Both the position numbers and the translations under genes were made by a program. 64,000 nucleotides of DNA from Hydractinia symbiolongicarpus (lineage: Eukaryota > Cnidaria > Hydrozoa > Anthoathecata > Hydractiniidae): positions 19,247,851 to 19,311,850 of the forward strand of contig NC_079877.1 of NCBI RefSeq assembly GCF_029227915.1, read 5' to 3'. Position 1 is the first letter of the stretch. Each line of letters starts with the position of its first letter. The notes below the pieces were generated by a model, which had not been told where the DNA came from, made no database searches, and saw only the letters and a list, made by a program, of their open reading frames with translations. Shown here in pieces: positions 8,997-21,843 of this stretch.

Positions 8997-11962
8997 CTTA
9001 ATTATGTCGTAAAGGACCATATTACGGCTTTTAGAAGGCCATGCACGTAGTGGACGATAATAAAAGGCCATGGCGCCAAGGAAAACGACTTGGCACGTTG
9101 CAGTCCATTCAGAATGAAAGGACCAGACCAATGATATAATGCGCAGGCCTCTGGAAATACTTGATTTCCTGTAAGGCCTTTATTAGAACGCAAAAGCCAT
9201 ATTACGGCTTTTAGAAGGCTATGCACGTAGTTGACGGTGATATAAGGGCAAGGCGCCAAGGCAAATGACTTCGGACGATGTAGTCCTTTGAGACTGAGAG
9301 AACTAGACCAATAGCAAGCTGGGCGGACATGTGGAACCACGTAATTCACGTGTAAAGCCTTAATTAGGCCGCACAAAGCCATAATACGGCTCTTAGAAAG
9401 CTTTGCACGTAGTTGATGGTGATACAAGGCCATAACGCCAAGGAAACCGACTGGGGACGTTGTAGTCCATTGAGACTGAAAGGTCTAGACCAATGATACC
9501 ATGAGCAGTCCCGTGGAACCAAGTGATTAACGTGTAAGGCCTTTATTAGGCGGCAAGAGGCCATAGTACGGCTTTTAGAAGGCTATGCTCGTAGTTGACG
9601 TTGATATAAGGCAATGGCGCCATGGAAAACGACTTGGGACGTTTTAGATCGTTATGACTGCAAGGACTAAACCCATGGCAACCTGTGCGGACCCGTGCAA
9701 CGACGTATTTTATGTGTAGGGCCTTAATTATGTCGTAAAAGACCATATTACTGCTTTTAGAAGGCTGTGCACGTAGTTGACGGTGATATAAGGGCATGGC
9801 GCCAAGAAAAACGACTTGGCACGATACAGTCCATTGAGAATGAAAGGACTATAGCTATGATACCATGCACAGGCTTGTGGAACCACGTAATTTACGTGTA
9901 AGGCCTTAATTATTCTGCAAAAGGCCATACTACGGCTTGTCAAAGTCTATGCAAGCAGTTGCCGGTGGTATAAGGGCATGGCGTCAAAGAAAACGACTTG
10001 GCACGATGCAGTCCATTGAGAATGAAAGGACTAGACCAATGGCAAGCTGCGCGAACACGTGGAACCACGTAATTCACGTGTAAGGCTTTTATTAGGCCGC
10101 ATAAGCCATAATACGGCTTTTAGAAGGCTATGCACGTAGTTGACGGTGATATAAGGGCATGGCGCCAAGGAAAATGACTTTGGACGATGTAGTCCATTGA
10201 GAATGAAAGGACTAGACCAATGATGACATGCTCAAGCTTGTGGAACCACGTAATTTACGTGTAAGGCCTACTAGAGCCATGGCAACCTGTGCGGACACGT
10301 GGAACCACGTAATTTAAGTGTAGGGTCTTTATTAGGCCGCAAAAAGCCATATTACGCCTTTTAGAACGCTATGCACGTAGTTGACGGTGATATAAGGGCA
10401 TGGCGCAAAGGCAAATGACTTAGCACGTTGTAGTCCTTTGAGAATGAGAAACTAGTCCAATGGCACCATGCGCAGACTCGTGGAAATACGTTATTTTCGT
10501 GCAAGGCCTTTATTAGGCGGTAAAAAGCCATATTACTGCTTTTAGAAGGCTACGCACGTAGTTGACGGTGATATAAGGCCATGACGGCAAGGAAAACGAC
10601 TTGGCACGTTGTAGTCCATTCAGACTCCAAGGACTACAGCCAAGGCAACCTGTGTGGACACGTGGAACCTCGTAATTTAAGTGTAGGGCCTTTATTAGGC
10701 CGCAAAAAGCCATATTACGACTTTTAGAAGGCTATGCACGTAGTTGACGGTGATATGAGGGCATGGCGCCAAGGCAAATGACTTGGCCGATGTAGTCCTT
10801 TGAGACTGAGAGAACTAGACCAATGATACCATGAGAAGTCTCTTGGAACTAAGTGATTAACGTGTAAGGCTTTTATTAGGCGGCAAGAGGTGTAGTAGAC
10901 GTAGTTGACGGTGATAAAAGGCCATGGCGTCAAGGAAAACGACTTGGGACGTTGTAGTCCATTGGGACTGCAAGGACTAGACCAATGGCAAGTTGCGCGA
11001 ACACGTGGAACAACGTAATTCACGTGTAAGGCCTTTATTAGGCCGCAAAAAGCCATATTACGGCTTTTAGTAGGCTATGCACGTAGTTGACGTTGATATA
11101 AGGCAATGGCGCCATGGAAAACGACTTGGGACGTTGTAGATCATTAAGACTGCAAGGACTAAACCCATGGCAACTGTGCGGACCCGTGGAACCACGTATT
11201 TTAAGTGAAGGGCCTTAATTATGTCGTAAAAGACCATATTACGGCTTTTAGAAGGCCATGCACTTAGTGGACGATGATAAAAGGCCATGGCGCCAGGGAA
11301 AACGACTTGGCATGATGCAGTCCATTGAGAATGAAAGGACTAGACCAATGGCAAGCTGCGCGATCACGTGGAACAACGTAATTCACGTGTAAGGCCTTAA
11401 TTATGTCGTAAAAGACCATATTACGGCTTTTAGAAGGCCATGCACGTAGTGGACGATGATAAAAGGCCATGGCGCCAAGGAAAACGACTTGGCACGTTGC
11501 AGTCCATTCAGAATGAAAGGACCAGACCAATGATATAATGCGCAGGCCTCTGGAAATACTTGATTTCGTGTAAGGCCTTTATTAGAACGCAAAAGCCATA
11601 TTACGGCTTTTAGAAGGCTATGCACGTAGTTGACGGTGATATAAGGGCAAGGCGCCAAGGCAAATGACTTCGGACGATGTAGTCCTTTGAGACTGAGAGA
11701 ACTAGACCAATAGCAAGCTGCGCGGACATGTGGAACCACGTAATTCACGTGTAAAGCCTTAATTAATCCGCACAAAGCCATAATACGGCTCTTAGAAAGC
11801 TTTGCACGTAGTTGATGGTGATACAAGGCCCTAACGCCAAGGAAACCGACTGGGGACGTTGTAGTCCATTGAGACTGAAAGGTCTAGACCAATGATACCA
11901 TGAGCAGGCTCGTGGAACTAAGTGATTAACGTGTAAGGCCTTTATTAGGCGGCAAGAGGCCA
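8997..11962 (+). repeat. Satellite block with a 2399-bp internal period
   Basis: About 900 bp near 8839-9746 matches 11238-12145 at a shift of 2399 bp (13 monomers). Shared markers are aaggaccagaccaatgat, aaatacttgattt and attagaacgc. Between them, 10110-10713 resembles 2690-3293 and includes another 241-bp truncated unit at 10269. The block looks like a patchwork of pieces also present to its left. All of it is ordinary satellite. Confidence 0.75.
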
Positions 11963-13711
11963 TAGTACGGCTTTTAGAAGGCTATGTTCGTAGTTGACGT
12001 TGATATAAGGCAATGGCGCCATGGTAAACGACTTGGGACGTTGTAGATCATTAAGACTGCAAGGACTAAACCCATGGCAACCTTTGCGGACCCGTGGAAC
12101 CACGTATTTTAGTTGTAGGGTCTTAATTATGTCGTAAAAGAGTATATTAATGCTCTTAGAAGGCTGTGCACGTAGTTGACGGTGATATAAGGCCATGGCG
12201 CCAAGGCAAATGACTTAGCACGTTGTAGTCCCTTGAGACTGAGAGAACTAGAGCCATGGCAACCTGTGTGGACACGTGGAACCTCGTAATTTAAGTGTAG
12301 GGCCTTTATTAGGCCGCAAAAAGCAATATTACGACTTTTAGAAGGCTATGCACGTAGTTGACGGTGATATAAGGGTATGGCGCCAGGGAAAATGACTATG
12401 GATGTTGTACTCCTTTGAGACAGAAAGAACTAGAGCAATGGCACCATGCGCAGACTCGTGGAAATACGTGATTTTCGCGTAAGGCCTTTATTAGGCGGCA
12501 AAAAGCCATATTACTGCTTTTAGAAGGCTATGCACGTAGTTGACGGTGATATAAGGCCATTACGCCAAGGAAAACGACTTGGCACGTTGTAGTCCATTCA
12601 GATTGCAAGGACTAGAGCCATGGCAACCTGTGTGGACACGTGGAACCTCGCAATTTAAGTGGAGGCCTTTATTAGGCCGCAAAAAGCAATATTACGACTT
12701 TTAGAAGGCTATGCACGTAGTTTACGGTGATATAAGGGTATGGCGCCATGGAAAACGACTTGGGACGTTGTAGATCATTAAGACTGCAAGGACTAAACCC
12801 ATGGCAACTGTGCGGACCCGTGGAACCACGTATTTTAAGTGTAGGGCCTTAATTGTGTCGTAAAAGACAATATTACGGCTTTTAGAAGGCCATGCACGTA
12901 GTGGACGATGATAAAAGGCCATGGCGCCAAGGAAAACGACTTGGCACGTTGCAGTCCATTGAGAATGAAAGGACCAGACCAATGATACAATGCGCAGGCC
13001 TCTGGAAATACTTGATTTCGTGTAAGTTCTTTATTAGGCGGCAAGAGGCCATAGTACGGCTTATAGAAGGCTATGCACATATTTGACGGTGATAAAAGGC
13101 CATGGCGGCAAGGAAAACGAATTGGCACGTTGCAGTCCATTGAGAATGAAAGGACTAGACCAATGATACCATGCGCAGGCTTGTGGAACCGCGTAATTTA
13201 CGTGTAAGGCCTTTATTAGGCCGCAAAGCCATATTACCCCTTTTAAAAGGCTATGCACGTAGTAGACGGTGATATAAGGGCATGGCGCCAAGGCAAATGA
13301 CTTTGGACGATGTAGTCCTTTGAGACTGAAAGAACTAGACCAATAGCAAGCTGCGCGGACATGTGGAACCACGTAATTCCCGTGTAAAGCCTTAATTAGG
13401 TCGCAAAAAGCCATAATACGGCTTCTAGAAAGCTTTGCACGTAGTTGATGGTGATATAAGGCCAGGACGCCAAGGAAACCGACCTGGAACGTTGTAGTCC
13501 ATTGAGACTGAATGGTCTAGACCAATGATACCATGAGCAGGCTCGTGGAACTAAGTGATTAACGTGTAAGGCCTTTATTAGGCGGCAAGAGGCCATAGTA
13601 CGGCTTTTAGAAGGCTATGTTCGTAGTTGACGTTGATATAAGGCAATGGCGCCATGGAAAACGACTTGGGACGTTGTAGATCATTAAGACTGCAAGGACT
13701 AAACCCATGGC
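11963..13711 (+). repeat. 2724-bp-spaced duplicated block, copy 1
   Basis: Matches 14687-16435 at a constant shift of 2724 bp (15 monomers). Markers shared by the two are the ccatggtaaacg element, the gagtatattaatgctc element, 'gtaagttcttt', 'ttacccctttt' and a guide variant ggaccagaccaatgatac. The copies diverge where copy 2 has caactgtgcgg and this one caacctgtgcgg. Confidence 0.85.
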
Positions 13712-14686
13712 AACCTGTGCGGACCCGTGGAACCACGTATTTTAAGTGTAGGGCCTTAATTATGTCGTAAAAGACAATATTACTGCTTTTAGAAGGCTAT
13801 GCACGTATTTGACGGTGATAAAAAGCCATGGCGGCAAGGAAAATGACTTTGGACGTTGTAGTCCTTTGAGACAGAAAGAACTAGACCAATGGCAAGCTGC
13901 GCGAACACGTGGAACAACGTAATTCACGTGTAAGGCCTTAATTATGTCGTAAAAGACCATATTACGGCTTTTAGAAGGCTATGCACGTGTTTAACGGTGA
14001 TATAAGAGCATGCCGTCAAGGAAAACGACTTGGGACGTTGTAGTCCATTGAGACTGCAAGGACTAGACCAATGGCAAGCTGCGCGAAGAGGTGGAACAAC
14101 GTAATTCACATGTAAGGCCTTTATTAGGCCGCAAAAGCCATATTACGGCTTTTAGAAAGCTATGCACGTAGTTGACGGTGATATAAGAGCATGGCGTCAA
14201 AGAAAACGACTTGGGACGTTGTAGTCCATTGAGACTGCAAGGACTAGACCAATGATACCTTGCCAAGGCTTGTGGAACCACGTATTTTAAGTGTAGGGCC
14301 TTAATTATGTCGTAAAAGACCATATTACTGCTTTTAGAAGGCTATGCACGTATTTGACGGTGATAAAAAGCCATGGCGGCAAGGTAAATGACTTTGGACG
14401 ATGTAGTCCTTTGAGACTGAAAGAACTAGACCAATAGCAAGCTGCGCGGACATGTGGAACCACGTAATTCCCGTGTAAAGCCTTAATTAGGTCGCAAAAA
14501 GCCATAATACGGCTTCTAGAAAGCTTTGCACGTAGTTGATGGTGATATAAGGCCAGGACGCCAAGGAAACCGACTTGGAACGTTATAGTCCATTGAGACT
14601 GAATGGTCTAGACCAATGATACCATGAGCAGGCTCGTGGAACTAAGTGATTAACGTGTAAGGCCTTTATTAGGCGGCAAGAGGCCA
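13712..14686 (+). repeat. Five-monomer spacer between the 2724-bp-spaced copies
   Basis: Its right part, 13996 to 14686, is the copy of the left edge of the window. A copy of this spacer therefore lies at 1-692, so the larger arrangement probably extends to the left of the window. It contains the gcatgccgtcaagg variant, which is found again near 49990 and 59248. Confidence 0.75.
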
Positions 14687-16435
14687 TAGTACGGCTTTTA
14701 GAAGGCTATGTTCGTAGTTGACGTTGATATAAGGCAATGGCGCCATGGTAAACGACTTGGGACGTTGTAGATCATTAAGACTGCAAGGACTAAACCCATG
14801 GCAACCTTTGCGGACCCGTGGAACCACGTATTTTAGGTGTAGGGTCTTAATTATGTCGTAAAAGAGTATATTAATGCTCTTAGAAGGCTGTGCACGTAGT
14901 TGACGGTGATATAAGGCCATGGCGCCAAGGCAAATGACTTAGCACGTTGTAGTCCTTTGAGACTGAGAGAACTAGAGCCATGGCAACCTGTGTGGACACG
15001 TGGAACCTCGTAATTTAAGTGTAGGGCCTTTATTAGGCCGCAAAAAGCAATATTACGACTTTTAGAAGGCTATGCACGTAGTTGACGGTGATATAAGGGT
15101 ATGGCGCCAGGGAAAATGACTATGGATGTTGTACTCCTTTGAGACAGAAAGAACTAGAGCAATGGCACCATGCGCAGACTCGTGGAAATACGTGATTTTC
15201 GCGTAAGGCCTTTATTAGGCGGCAAAAAGCCATATTACTGCTTTTAGAAGGCTATGCACGTAGTTGACGGTGATATAAGGCCATTACGCCAAGGAAAACG
15301 ACTTGGCACGTTGTAGTCCATTCAGATTGCAAGGACTAGAGCCATGGCAACCTGTGTGGACACGTGGAACCTCGTAATTTAAGTGGAGGCCTTTATTAGG
15401 CCGCAAAAAGCAATATTACGACTTTTAGAAGGCTATGCACGTAGTTTACGGTGATATAAGGGTATGGCGCCATGGAAAACGACTTGGGACGTTGTAGATC
15501 ATTAAGACTGCAAGGACTAAACCCATGGCAACTGTGCGGACCCGTGGAACCACGTATTTTAAGTGTAGGGCCTTAATTGTGTCGTAAAAGACCATATTAC
15601 GGCTTTTAGAAGGCCATGCACGTAGTGGACGATGATAAAAGGCCATGGCGCCAAGGAAAACGACTTGGCACGTTGCAGTCCATTGAGAATGAAAGGACCA
15701 GACCAATGATACAATGCGCAGGCCTCTGGAAATACTTGATTTGGTGTAAGTTCTTTATTAGGCGGCAAGAGGCCATAGTACGGCTTATAGAAGGCTATGC
15801 ACATATTTGACGGTGATAAAAGGCCATGGCGGCAAGGAAAACGAATTGGCACGTTGCAGTCCATTGAGAATGAAAGGACTAGACCAATGATACCATGCGC
15901 AGGCTTGTGGAACCGCGTAATTTACGTGTAAGGCCTTTATTAGGCCGCAAAGCCATATTACCCCTTTTAAAAGGCTATGCACGTAGTAGACGGTGATATA
16001 AGGGCATGGCGCCAAGGCAAATGACTTTGGACGATGTAGTCCTTTGAGACTGAAAGAACTAGACCAATAGCAAGCTGCGCAGACATGTGGAACCACGTAA
16101 TTCCCGTGTAAAGCCTTAATTAGGTCGCAAAAAGCCATAATACGGCTTCTAGAAAGCTTTGCACGTAGTTGATGGTGATATAAGGCCAGGACGCCAAGGA
16201 AACCGACCTGGAACGTTGTAGTCCATTGAGACTGAATGGTCTAGACCAATGATACCATGAGCAGGCTCGTGGAACTAAGTGATTAACGTGTAAGGCCTTT
16301 ATTAGGCGGCAAGAGGCCATAGTACGGCTTTTAGAAGGCTATGTTCGTAGTTGACGTTGATATAAGGCAATGGCGCCATGGAAAACGACTTGGGACGTTG
16401 TAGATCATTAAGACTGCAAGGACTAAACCCATGGC
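14687..16435 (+). repeat. 2724-bp-spaced duplicated block, copy 2
   Basis: Second copy of 11963-13711, with the same series of markers. Small differences are visible, such as atttggtgtaag near 15740 for atttcgtgtaag. It runs into the right copy of the long duplicated block within one monomer, without any break in phase. Confidence 0.85.
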
Positions 16436-16475
16436 AACTGTGCGGACTCGTGGAACCACGTATTTTAAGTGTAGG

Positions 16476-19400
16476 GCCTTAATTATGTCGTAAAAGACCA
16501 TATTACGGCTTTTAGAAGGCCATGCACTTAGTGGACGATGATAAAAGGCCATGGCGCCAAGGAAAACGACTTGGCATGATGCAGTCTATTGAGAATGAAA
16601 GGACTAGACCAATGGCAAGCTGCGCGAACACGTGGAACAACGTAATTCACGTGTAAGGCCTTAATTATGTCGTAAAAGAGCATATTACGGCTTTTAGAAG
16701 GCCATGCACGTAGTGGACGATGATAAAAGGCCATGGCGCCAAGGAAAACGACTTGGCACGTTGCAGTCCATTGAGAATGAAAGGACTATAGCTATGATAC
16801 CATGCACAGGCTTGTGGAACCACGTAATTTACGTGTAAGGCCTTAATTATTCTGCAAAAGGCCATACTACGGCTTGTCAAAGTCTATGCAAGCAGTTGCC
16901 GGTGATATAAGGGCATGGCGTCAAAGAAAACAACTAAGGACGTTGTAGTCCATTGAGACTGCAAGGACTAGACGAATGGCACCATGCGCAGACTCGTGGA
17001 AATACGTGATTTTCGTGTAAGGCCTTTATTAGGCGGCAAAAAGCCATATTACGGCTTTTAGTAGGCTATGCACGTAGTTGACGTTGATATAAGGCAATGG
17101 CACCATGGAAAACGACTTGGGACGTTGTAGATCATTAAGACTGCAAAGACTTAACCCATGGCAACTGTGCAGACCCGTGGAACCACGTATTTTAAGTGTA
17201 GGGCCTTAATTATGTCGTAAAAGACCATATTACGGCTTTTAGAAGGCCATGCACTTAGTGGACGATGATAAAAGGCCATGGCGCCAAGGAAAACGACTTG
17301 GCATGATGCAGTCCATTGAGAATGAAAGGACTAGACCAATGGCAAGCTGCGCGAACACGTGGAACCACGTAATTCACGTGTAAGGCTTTTATTAGGCCGC
17401 ATAAGCCATAATACGGCTTTTAGAAGGCTATGCACGTAGTTGACGGTGATATAAGGGCATGGCGCCAAGGAAAATGACTTTGGACGATGTAGTCCATTGA
17501 GAATGAAAGGACTAGACCAATGATGACATGCTCAAGCTTGTGGAACCACGTAATTCACGTGTAAGGCCTACTAGAGCCATGGCAACCTGTGCGGACACGT
17601 GGAACCACGTAATTTAAGTGTAGGGTCTTTATTAGGCCGCAAAAAGCCATATTACGCCTTTTAAAACGCTATGCACGTAGTTGACGGTGATATAAGGGCA
17701 TGGCGCAAAGGCAAATGACTTAGCACGTTGTAGTCCTTTGAGACTGAGAAACTAGTCCAATGGCACCATGCGCAGACTCGTGGAAATACGTTATTTTCGT
17801 GCAAGGCCTTTATTAGGCGGTAAAAAGCCATATTACTGCTTTTAGAAGGCTACGCACGTAGTTGACGGTGATATAAGGCCATGACGGCAAGGAAAACGAC
17901 TTGGCACGTTGTAGTCCATTCAGACTGCAAGGACTACAGCCATGGCAACCTGTGTGGACACGTGGAACCTCGTAATTTAAGTGTAGGGCCTTTATTAGGC
18001 CGCAAAAGCCATATTACGTCTTTTAGAAGGCTATGCACGTAGTTGACGGTGATATAAGGGCATGGCGCCAAGGCAAATGACTTTGGACGATGTAGTCCTT
18101 TGAGACTGAGAGAACTAGACCAATAGCAAGCTGCGCAGACATGTGGAACCACGTAATTCACGTGTAAAGCCTTAATTAGGCCGCACAAAGCCATAATACG
18201 GCTCTTAGAAAGCTTTGCACGTAGTTGATGGTGATACAAGGCCATGACGCCAAGGAAACCGACTGGGAACGTTGTAGTCCATTGAGACTGAAAGGTCTTG
18301 ACCAATGATACCATGAGCAGTCCCGTGGAACCAAGTGATTAACGTGTAAGGCCTTTGTTAGGCGGCAAGAGGCCATAGTAAGGCTTTTAGAAGGCTATGC
18401 TCGTAGTTGACGTTGATAAAAGGCAATGGCGCCATGGAAAACGACTTGGGACGTTGTAGATCATTATGAATGCAAGGAGTAAACCCATGGCAACCTGTGC
18501 GGACCCGTGCAACGACGTATTTTATGTGTAGGGCCTTAATTATGTCGTAAAAGACCATATTACTGCTTTTAGAAGGTTATGCACGTAGTTGACGGTGATA
18601 TAAGGGCATGGCGCCAGGGAAAATGACTTTGGACGTTGTAGTCCTTTAAGACAGAGAGAACTAGACCAATGGTACCATGCGCAAACTCGTGGAAATACGT
18701 GATTTTCGTGTAAGGCCTTAGTTTGGCTGCAAAAAGCCATACTACGGCTTGTCGAAGGCTATGCACGTAGTTGACGTTGATATAAGGCAATGGCGCCATG
18801 GAAAACGACTTGGGACGTTGTAGATCATTAAGACTGCAAGGACTAAACCCATGGCAACTGTGCGGACCCGTGGAACCAAGTATTTTAAGTGTAGGGCCTT
18901 AATTATGTCGTAAAAGACCATATTACGGCTTTTAGAAGGCCATGCACTTAGTGACGATGATAAAAGGCCATGGCGTCAAGGAAAACGACTTGGCATGATG
19001 CAGTCTATTGAGAATGGAAGGACTAGACCAATGGCAAGCTGCACGAACACGTGGAACAACGTAATTTACGTGTAAGGCCTTAATTATGTCGTAAAAGACC
19101 ATATTACGGTTTTTAGAAGGCTGTGCACGTAGCTGACGGTGATATAAGGGAATGGCGCCAAGAAAAACGACTTGGCACGATGCAGTCCATTGAGAATGAA
19201 AGGACTAGAGCTATGATACCATGCACAGGCTTGTGGAACCACGTAATTTACGTGTAAGGCCTTAATTATTCTGCAAAAGGCCATACTACGGCTTGTCGAA
19301 GTCTATGCAAGCAGTTGCCAGTGGTATAAGGGCATGGCGTCAAAGAAAACGACTAAGGACGTTGTAGTCCATTGAGACTGCAAGGACTAGACAAATGGCA

Positions 19401-21843
19401 CCATGCGCAGACTCGTGGAAATACGTGATTTTCGTGTAAGGCCTTTATTAGGCGGCAAAAAACCATATTACCGCTTTTAGTAGGCTATGCACGTAGTTGA
19501 CGTTGATATAAGGCAATGGCGCCATGGAAAACAACTTGGGACGTTGTAGATCATTAAGACTGCAAAGACTTAACCCATGGCAACTGTGCAGACCCGTGGA
19601 ACCACGTATTTTAAGTGTAGGGCCTTAATTATGTCGTAAAAGACCATATTACGGCTTTTAGAAGGCCATGCACTTAGTGGACGATGATAAAAGGCCATGG
19701 CGCCAAGGAAAACGACTTGGCATGATGCAGTCCATTGAGAATGAAAGGACTAGACCAATGGCAAGCTGCGCGAACACGTGGAACCACGTAATTCACGTGT
19801 AAGGCCTACTAGAGCCATGGCAACCTGTGCGGACACGTGGAACCACGTAATTTAAGTGTAGGGTCTTTATTAGGCCGCATAAAGCCATATTACGCCTTTT
19901 AGAACGCTATGCACGTAGTTGACGGTGATATAAGGGCATGGCGCAAAGGGAAATGACTTAGCACGTTGTAGTCCTTTGAGACTGAGAAACTAGCCCAATG
20001 GCACCATGCGCAGACTCGTGTAAATACGTTATTTTCGTGCAAGGCCTTTATTAGGCGGTAAAAAGCCATATTACTGCTTTTAGAAGGCTACGCACGTAGT
20101 TGACAGTGATATAAGGCCATGACGGCAAGGAAAACGACTTGGCACGTTGTAGTCCATTCAGACTGCAAGGACTACAGCCATGGCAACCTGTGTGGACACG
20201 TGGAACCTCGTAATTTAAGTGTAGGGCCTTTATTAGGCCGCAAAAAGCCATATTACGACTTTTAGAAGGCTATGCACGTAGTTGACGGTGATATGAGGGC
20301 ATGGCGCCAAGACAAATGACTTGGACGATGTAGTCCATTGCTACTGAAAGGTCTAGACCAATGATACCATAGGAAGTCTCGTGGAACTAAGTGATTAACG
20401 TGTAAGGCTTTTATTAGGCGGCAAGAGGCGTAGTAGACGTAGTTGACGGTGAGAAAAGGCCATGGCGGCAAGGAAAACGACTTGGCACGTTGCGGTCAAT
20501 TGAGAATGAAAGGACTAGACCAATGATGACATGCTCAAGCTTGTGGAACCACGTAATTTACGTGTAAGGCCTTTATTAGGCCGCAAAAGCCATATTACGT
20601 CTTTTAGAAGGCTATGCACGTAGTTGACGGTGATATAAGGGCATGGTGCCAAGGCAAATGACTTTGGACGATGTAGTCCTTTGAGACTGATAGAACTAGA
20701 CCAATAGCAAGCTGCGCTGACATGTGGAAGCACGTAATTCAGGTGTAAAGCCTTAATTGAACGCAAAAAGCCATAATACGGCTTTTAGAAAGCTTTGCAC
20801 GTAGTTGATGGTGATACAAGGCCATGAAGCCAAGGAAACCGACTTGGAACGTTGTAGTCCATTGAGACTGAAAGGTCTAGACCAATGATACCATGAGCAG
20901 TCTCGTGGAACTAAGTGATTAACGTGTAAGGCCTTTATTAGGCGGCAAGAGGCCATAGTACGGCTTTTAGAAGGCTATGCTCGTAGTTGACGTTGATAAA
21001 AGGCAATGGCGCCATGGAAAACGACTTGGGACGTTGTAGATCATTATGACTGCAAGAACTAAACCCATGGCAACCTGTGCGGACCCGTGCAACGACGTGT
21101 TCTATGTGTAGGGCCTTAATTATGTCGTAAAAGACCATATTACTGCTTTTAGAAGGCTATGCACGTAGTTGACGGTGATAAAAAGCCATGGCGGCAAGGA
21201 AAACGATTTGGCACGTTGCGGTCCATTGAGAATGAAAGGACTAGACCAATGATATCATGCGCAGGCTTGTGGAACCACGTAATTTACGTGTAAGGCCTTA
21301 ATTGGGCTGCAAAAGGCCATACTACGGCTTGTCGAAGGCTATGCAAGCAGTTGACGGTGATATAAGGGCATGGCGTCAAAGAAAACGACTAAGGACGTTG
21401 TAGTCCATTGAGACTGCAAGGACTAGACAAATGGCACCATGCGCAGACTCGTGGAAATACGTGATTTTCGTGTAAGGCCTTTATTAGGCGGCAAAAAGCC
21501 ATATTACCGCTTTTAGTAGGCTATGCACGTAGTTGACGTTGATATAAGGCAATGGCGCCATGGAAAACAACTTGGGACGTTGTAGATCATTAAGACTGCA
21601 AAGACTTAACCCATGGCAACTGTGCAGACCCGTGGAACCACGTATTTTAAGTGTAGGGCCTTAATTATGTCGTAAAAGACCATATTACGGCTTTTAGAAG
21701 GCCATGCACTTAGTGGACGATGATAAAAGGCCATGGCGTCAAGGAAAACGACTTGGCATGATGCAGTCCATTGAGAATGAAAGGACTAGACCAATGGCAA
21801 GCTGCGCGAACACGTGGAACCACGTAATTCACGTGTAAGGCCT
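16476..21843 (+). repeat. Long duplicated block, right copy, two monomers shorter
   Basis: Second copy of 3268-8996. Near 16865-16915 it passes directly from a ggcttgtcaaagtc monomer into the monomer holding caaagaaaacaactaagg. In the left copy these are separated by two further monomers (landmarks 3837 and 4019). The hybrid monomer is full length, so the 362-bp loss was in register. Private changes include a one-base deletion near 18953 (gtgacgatg for gtggacgatg), cgtagctgac near 19130 and ggtcaattgag near 20498. Homology ends at the conserved ggcct at 21843. Confidence 0.85.

Noticed and set aside
9002-9433. Longest minus-strand frame, 143 codons
   Set aside because: It is two neighbouring monomer frames joined through 180-182-bp spacing, present only where particular one- or two-base losses happen to keep the frame open. 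The same happens at 11401, 58459 and in several 103-126 codon frames.
12892-13086. Plus-strand frame of 64 codons (begins Met-His-Val-Val-Asp-Asp-Asp), also at 15616, 26544, 50331 and 59589
   Set aside because: All five copies are the same satellite variant, ccatgcacgtagtggacg, carried in duplicated blocks. The frame is the product of that variant, and there is no sign of a gene. It is useful only as a marker of block ancestry.
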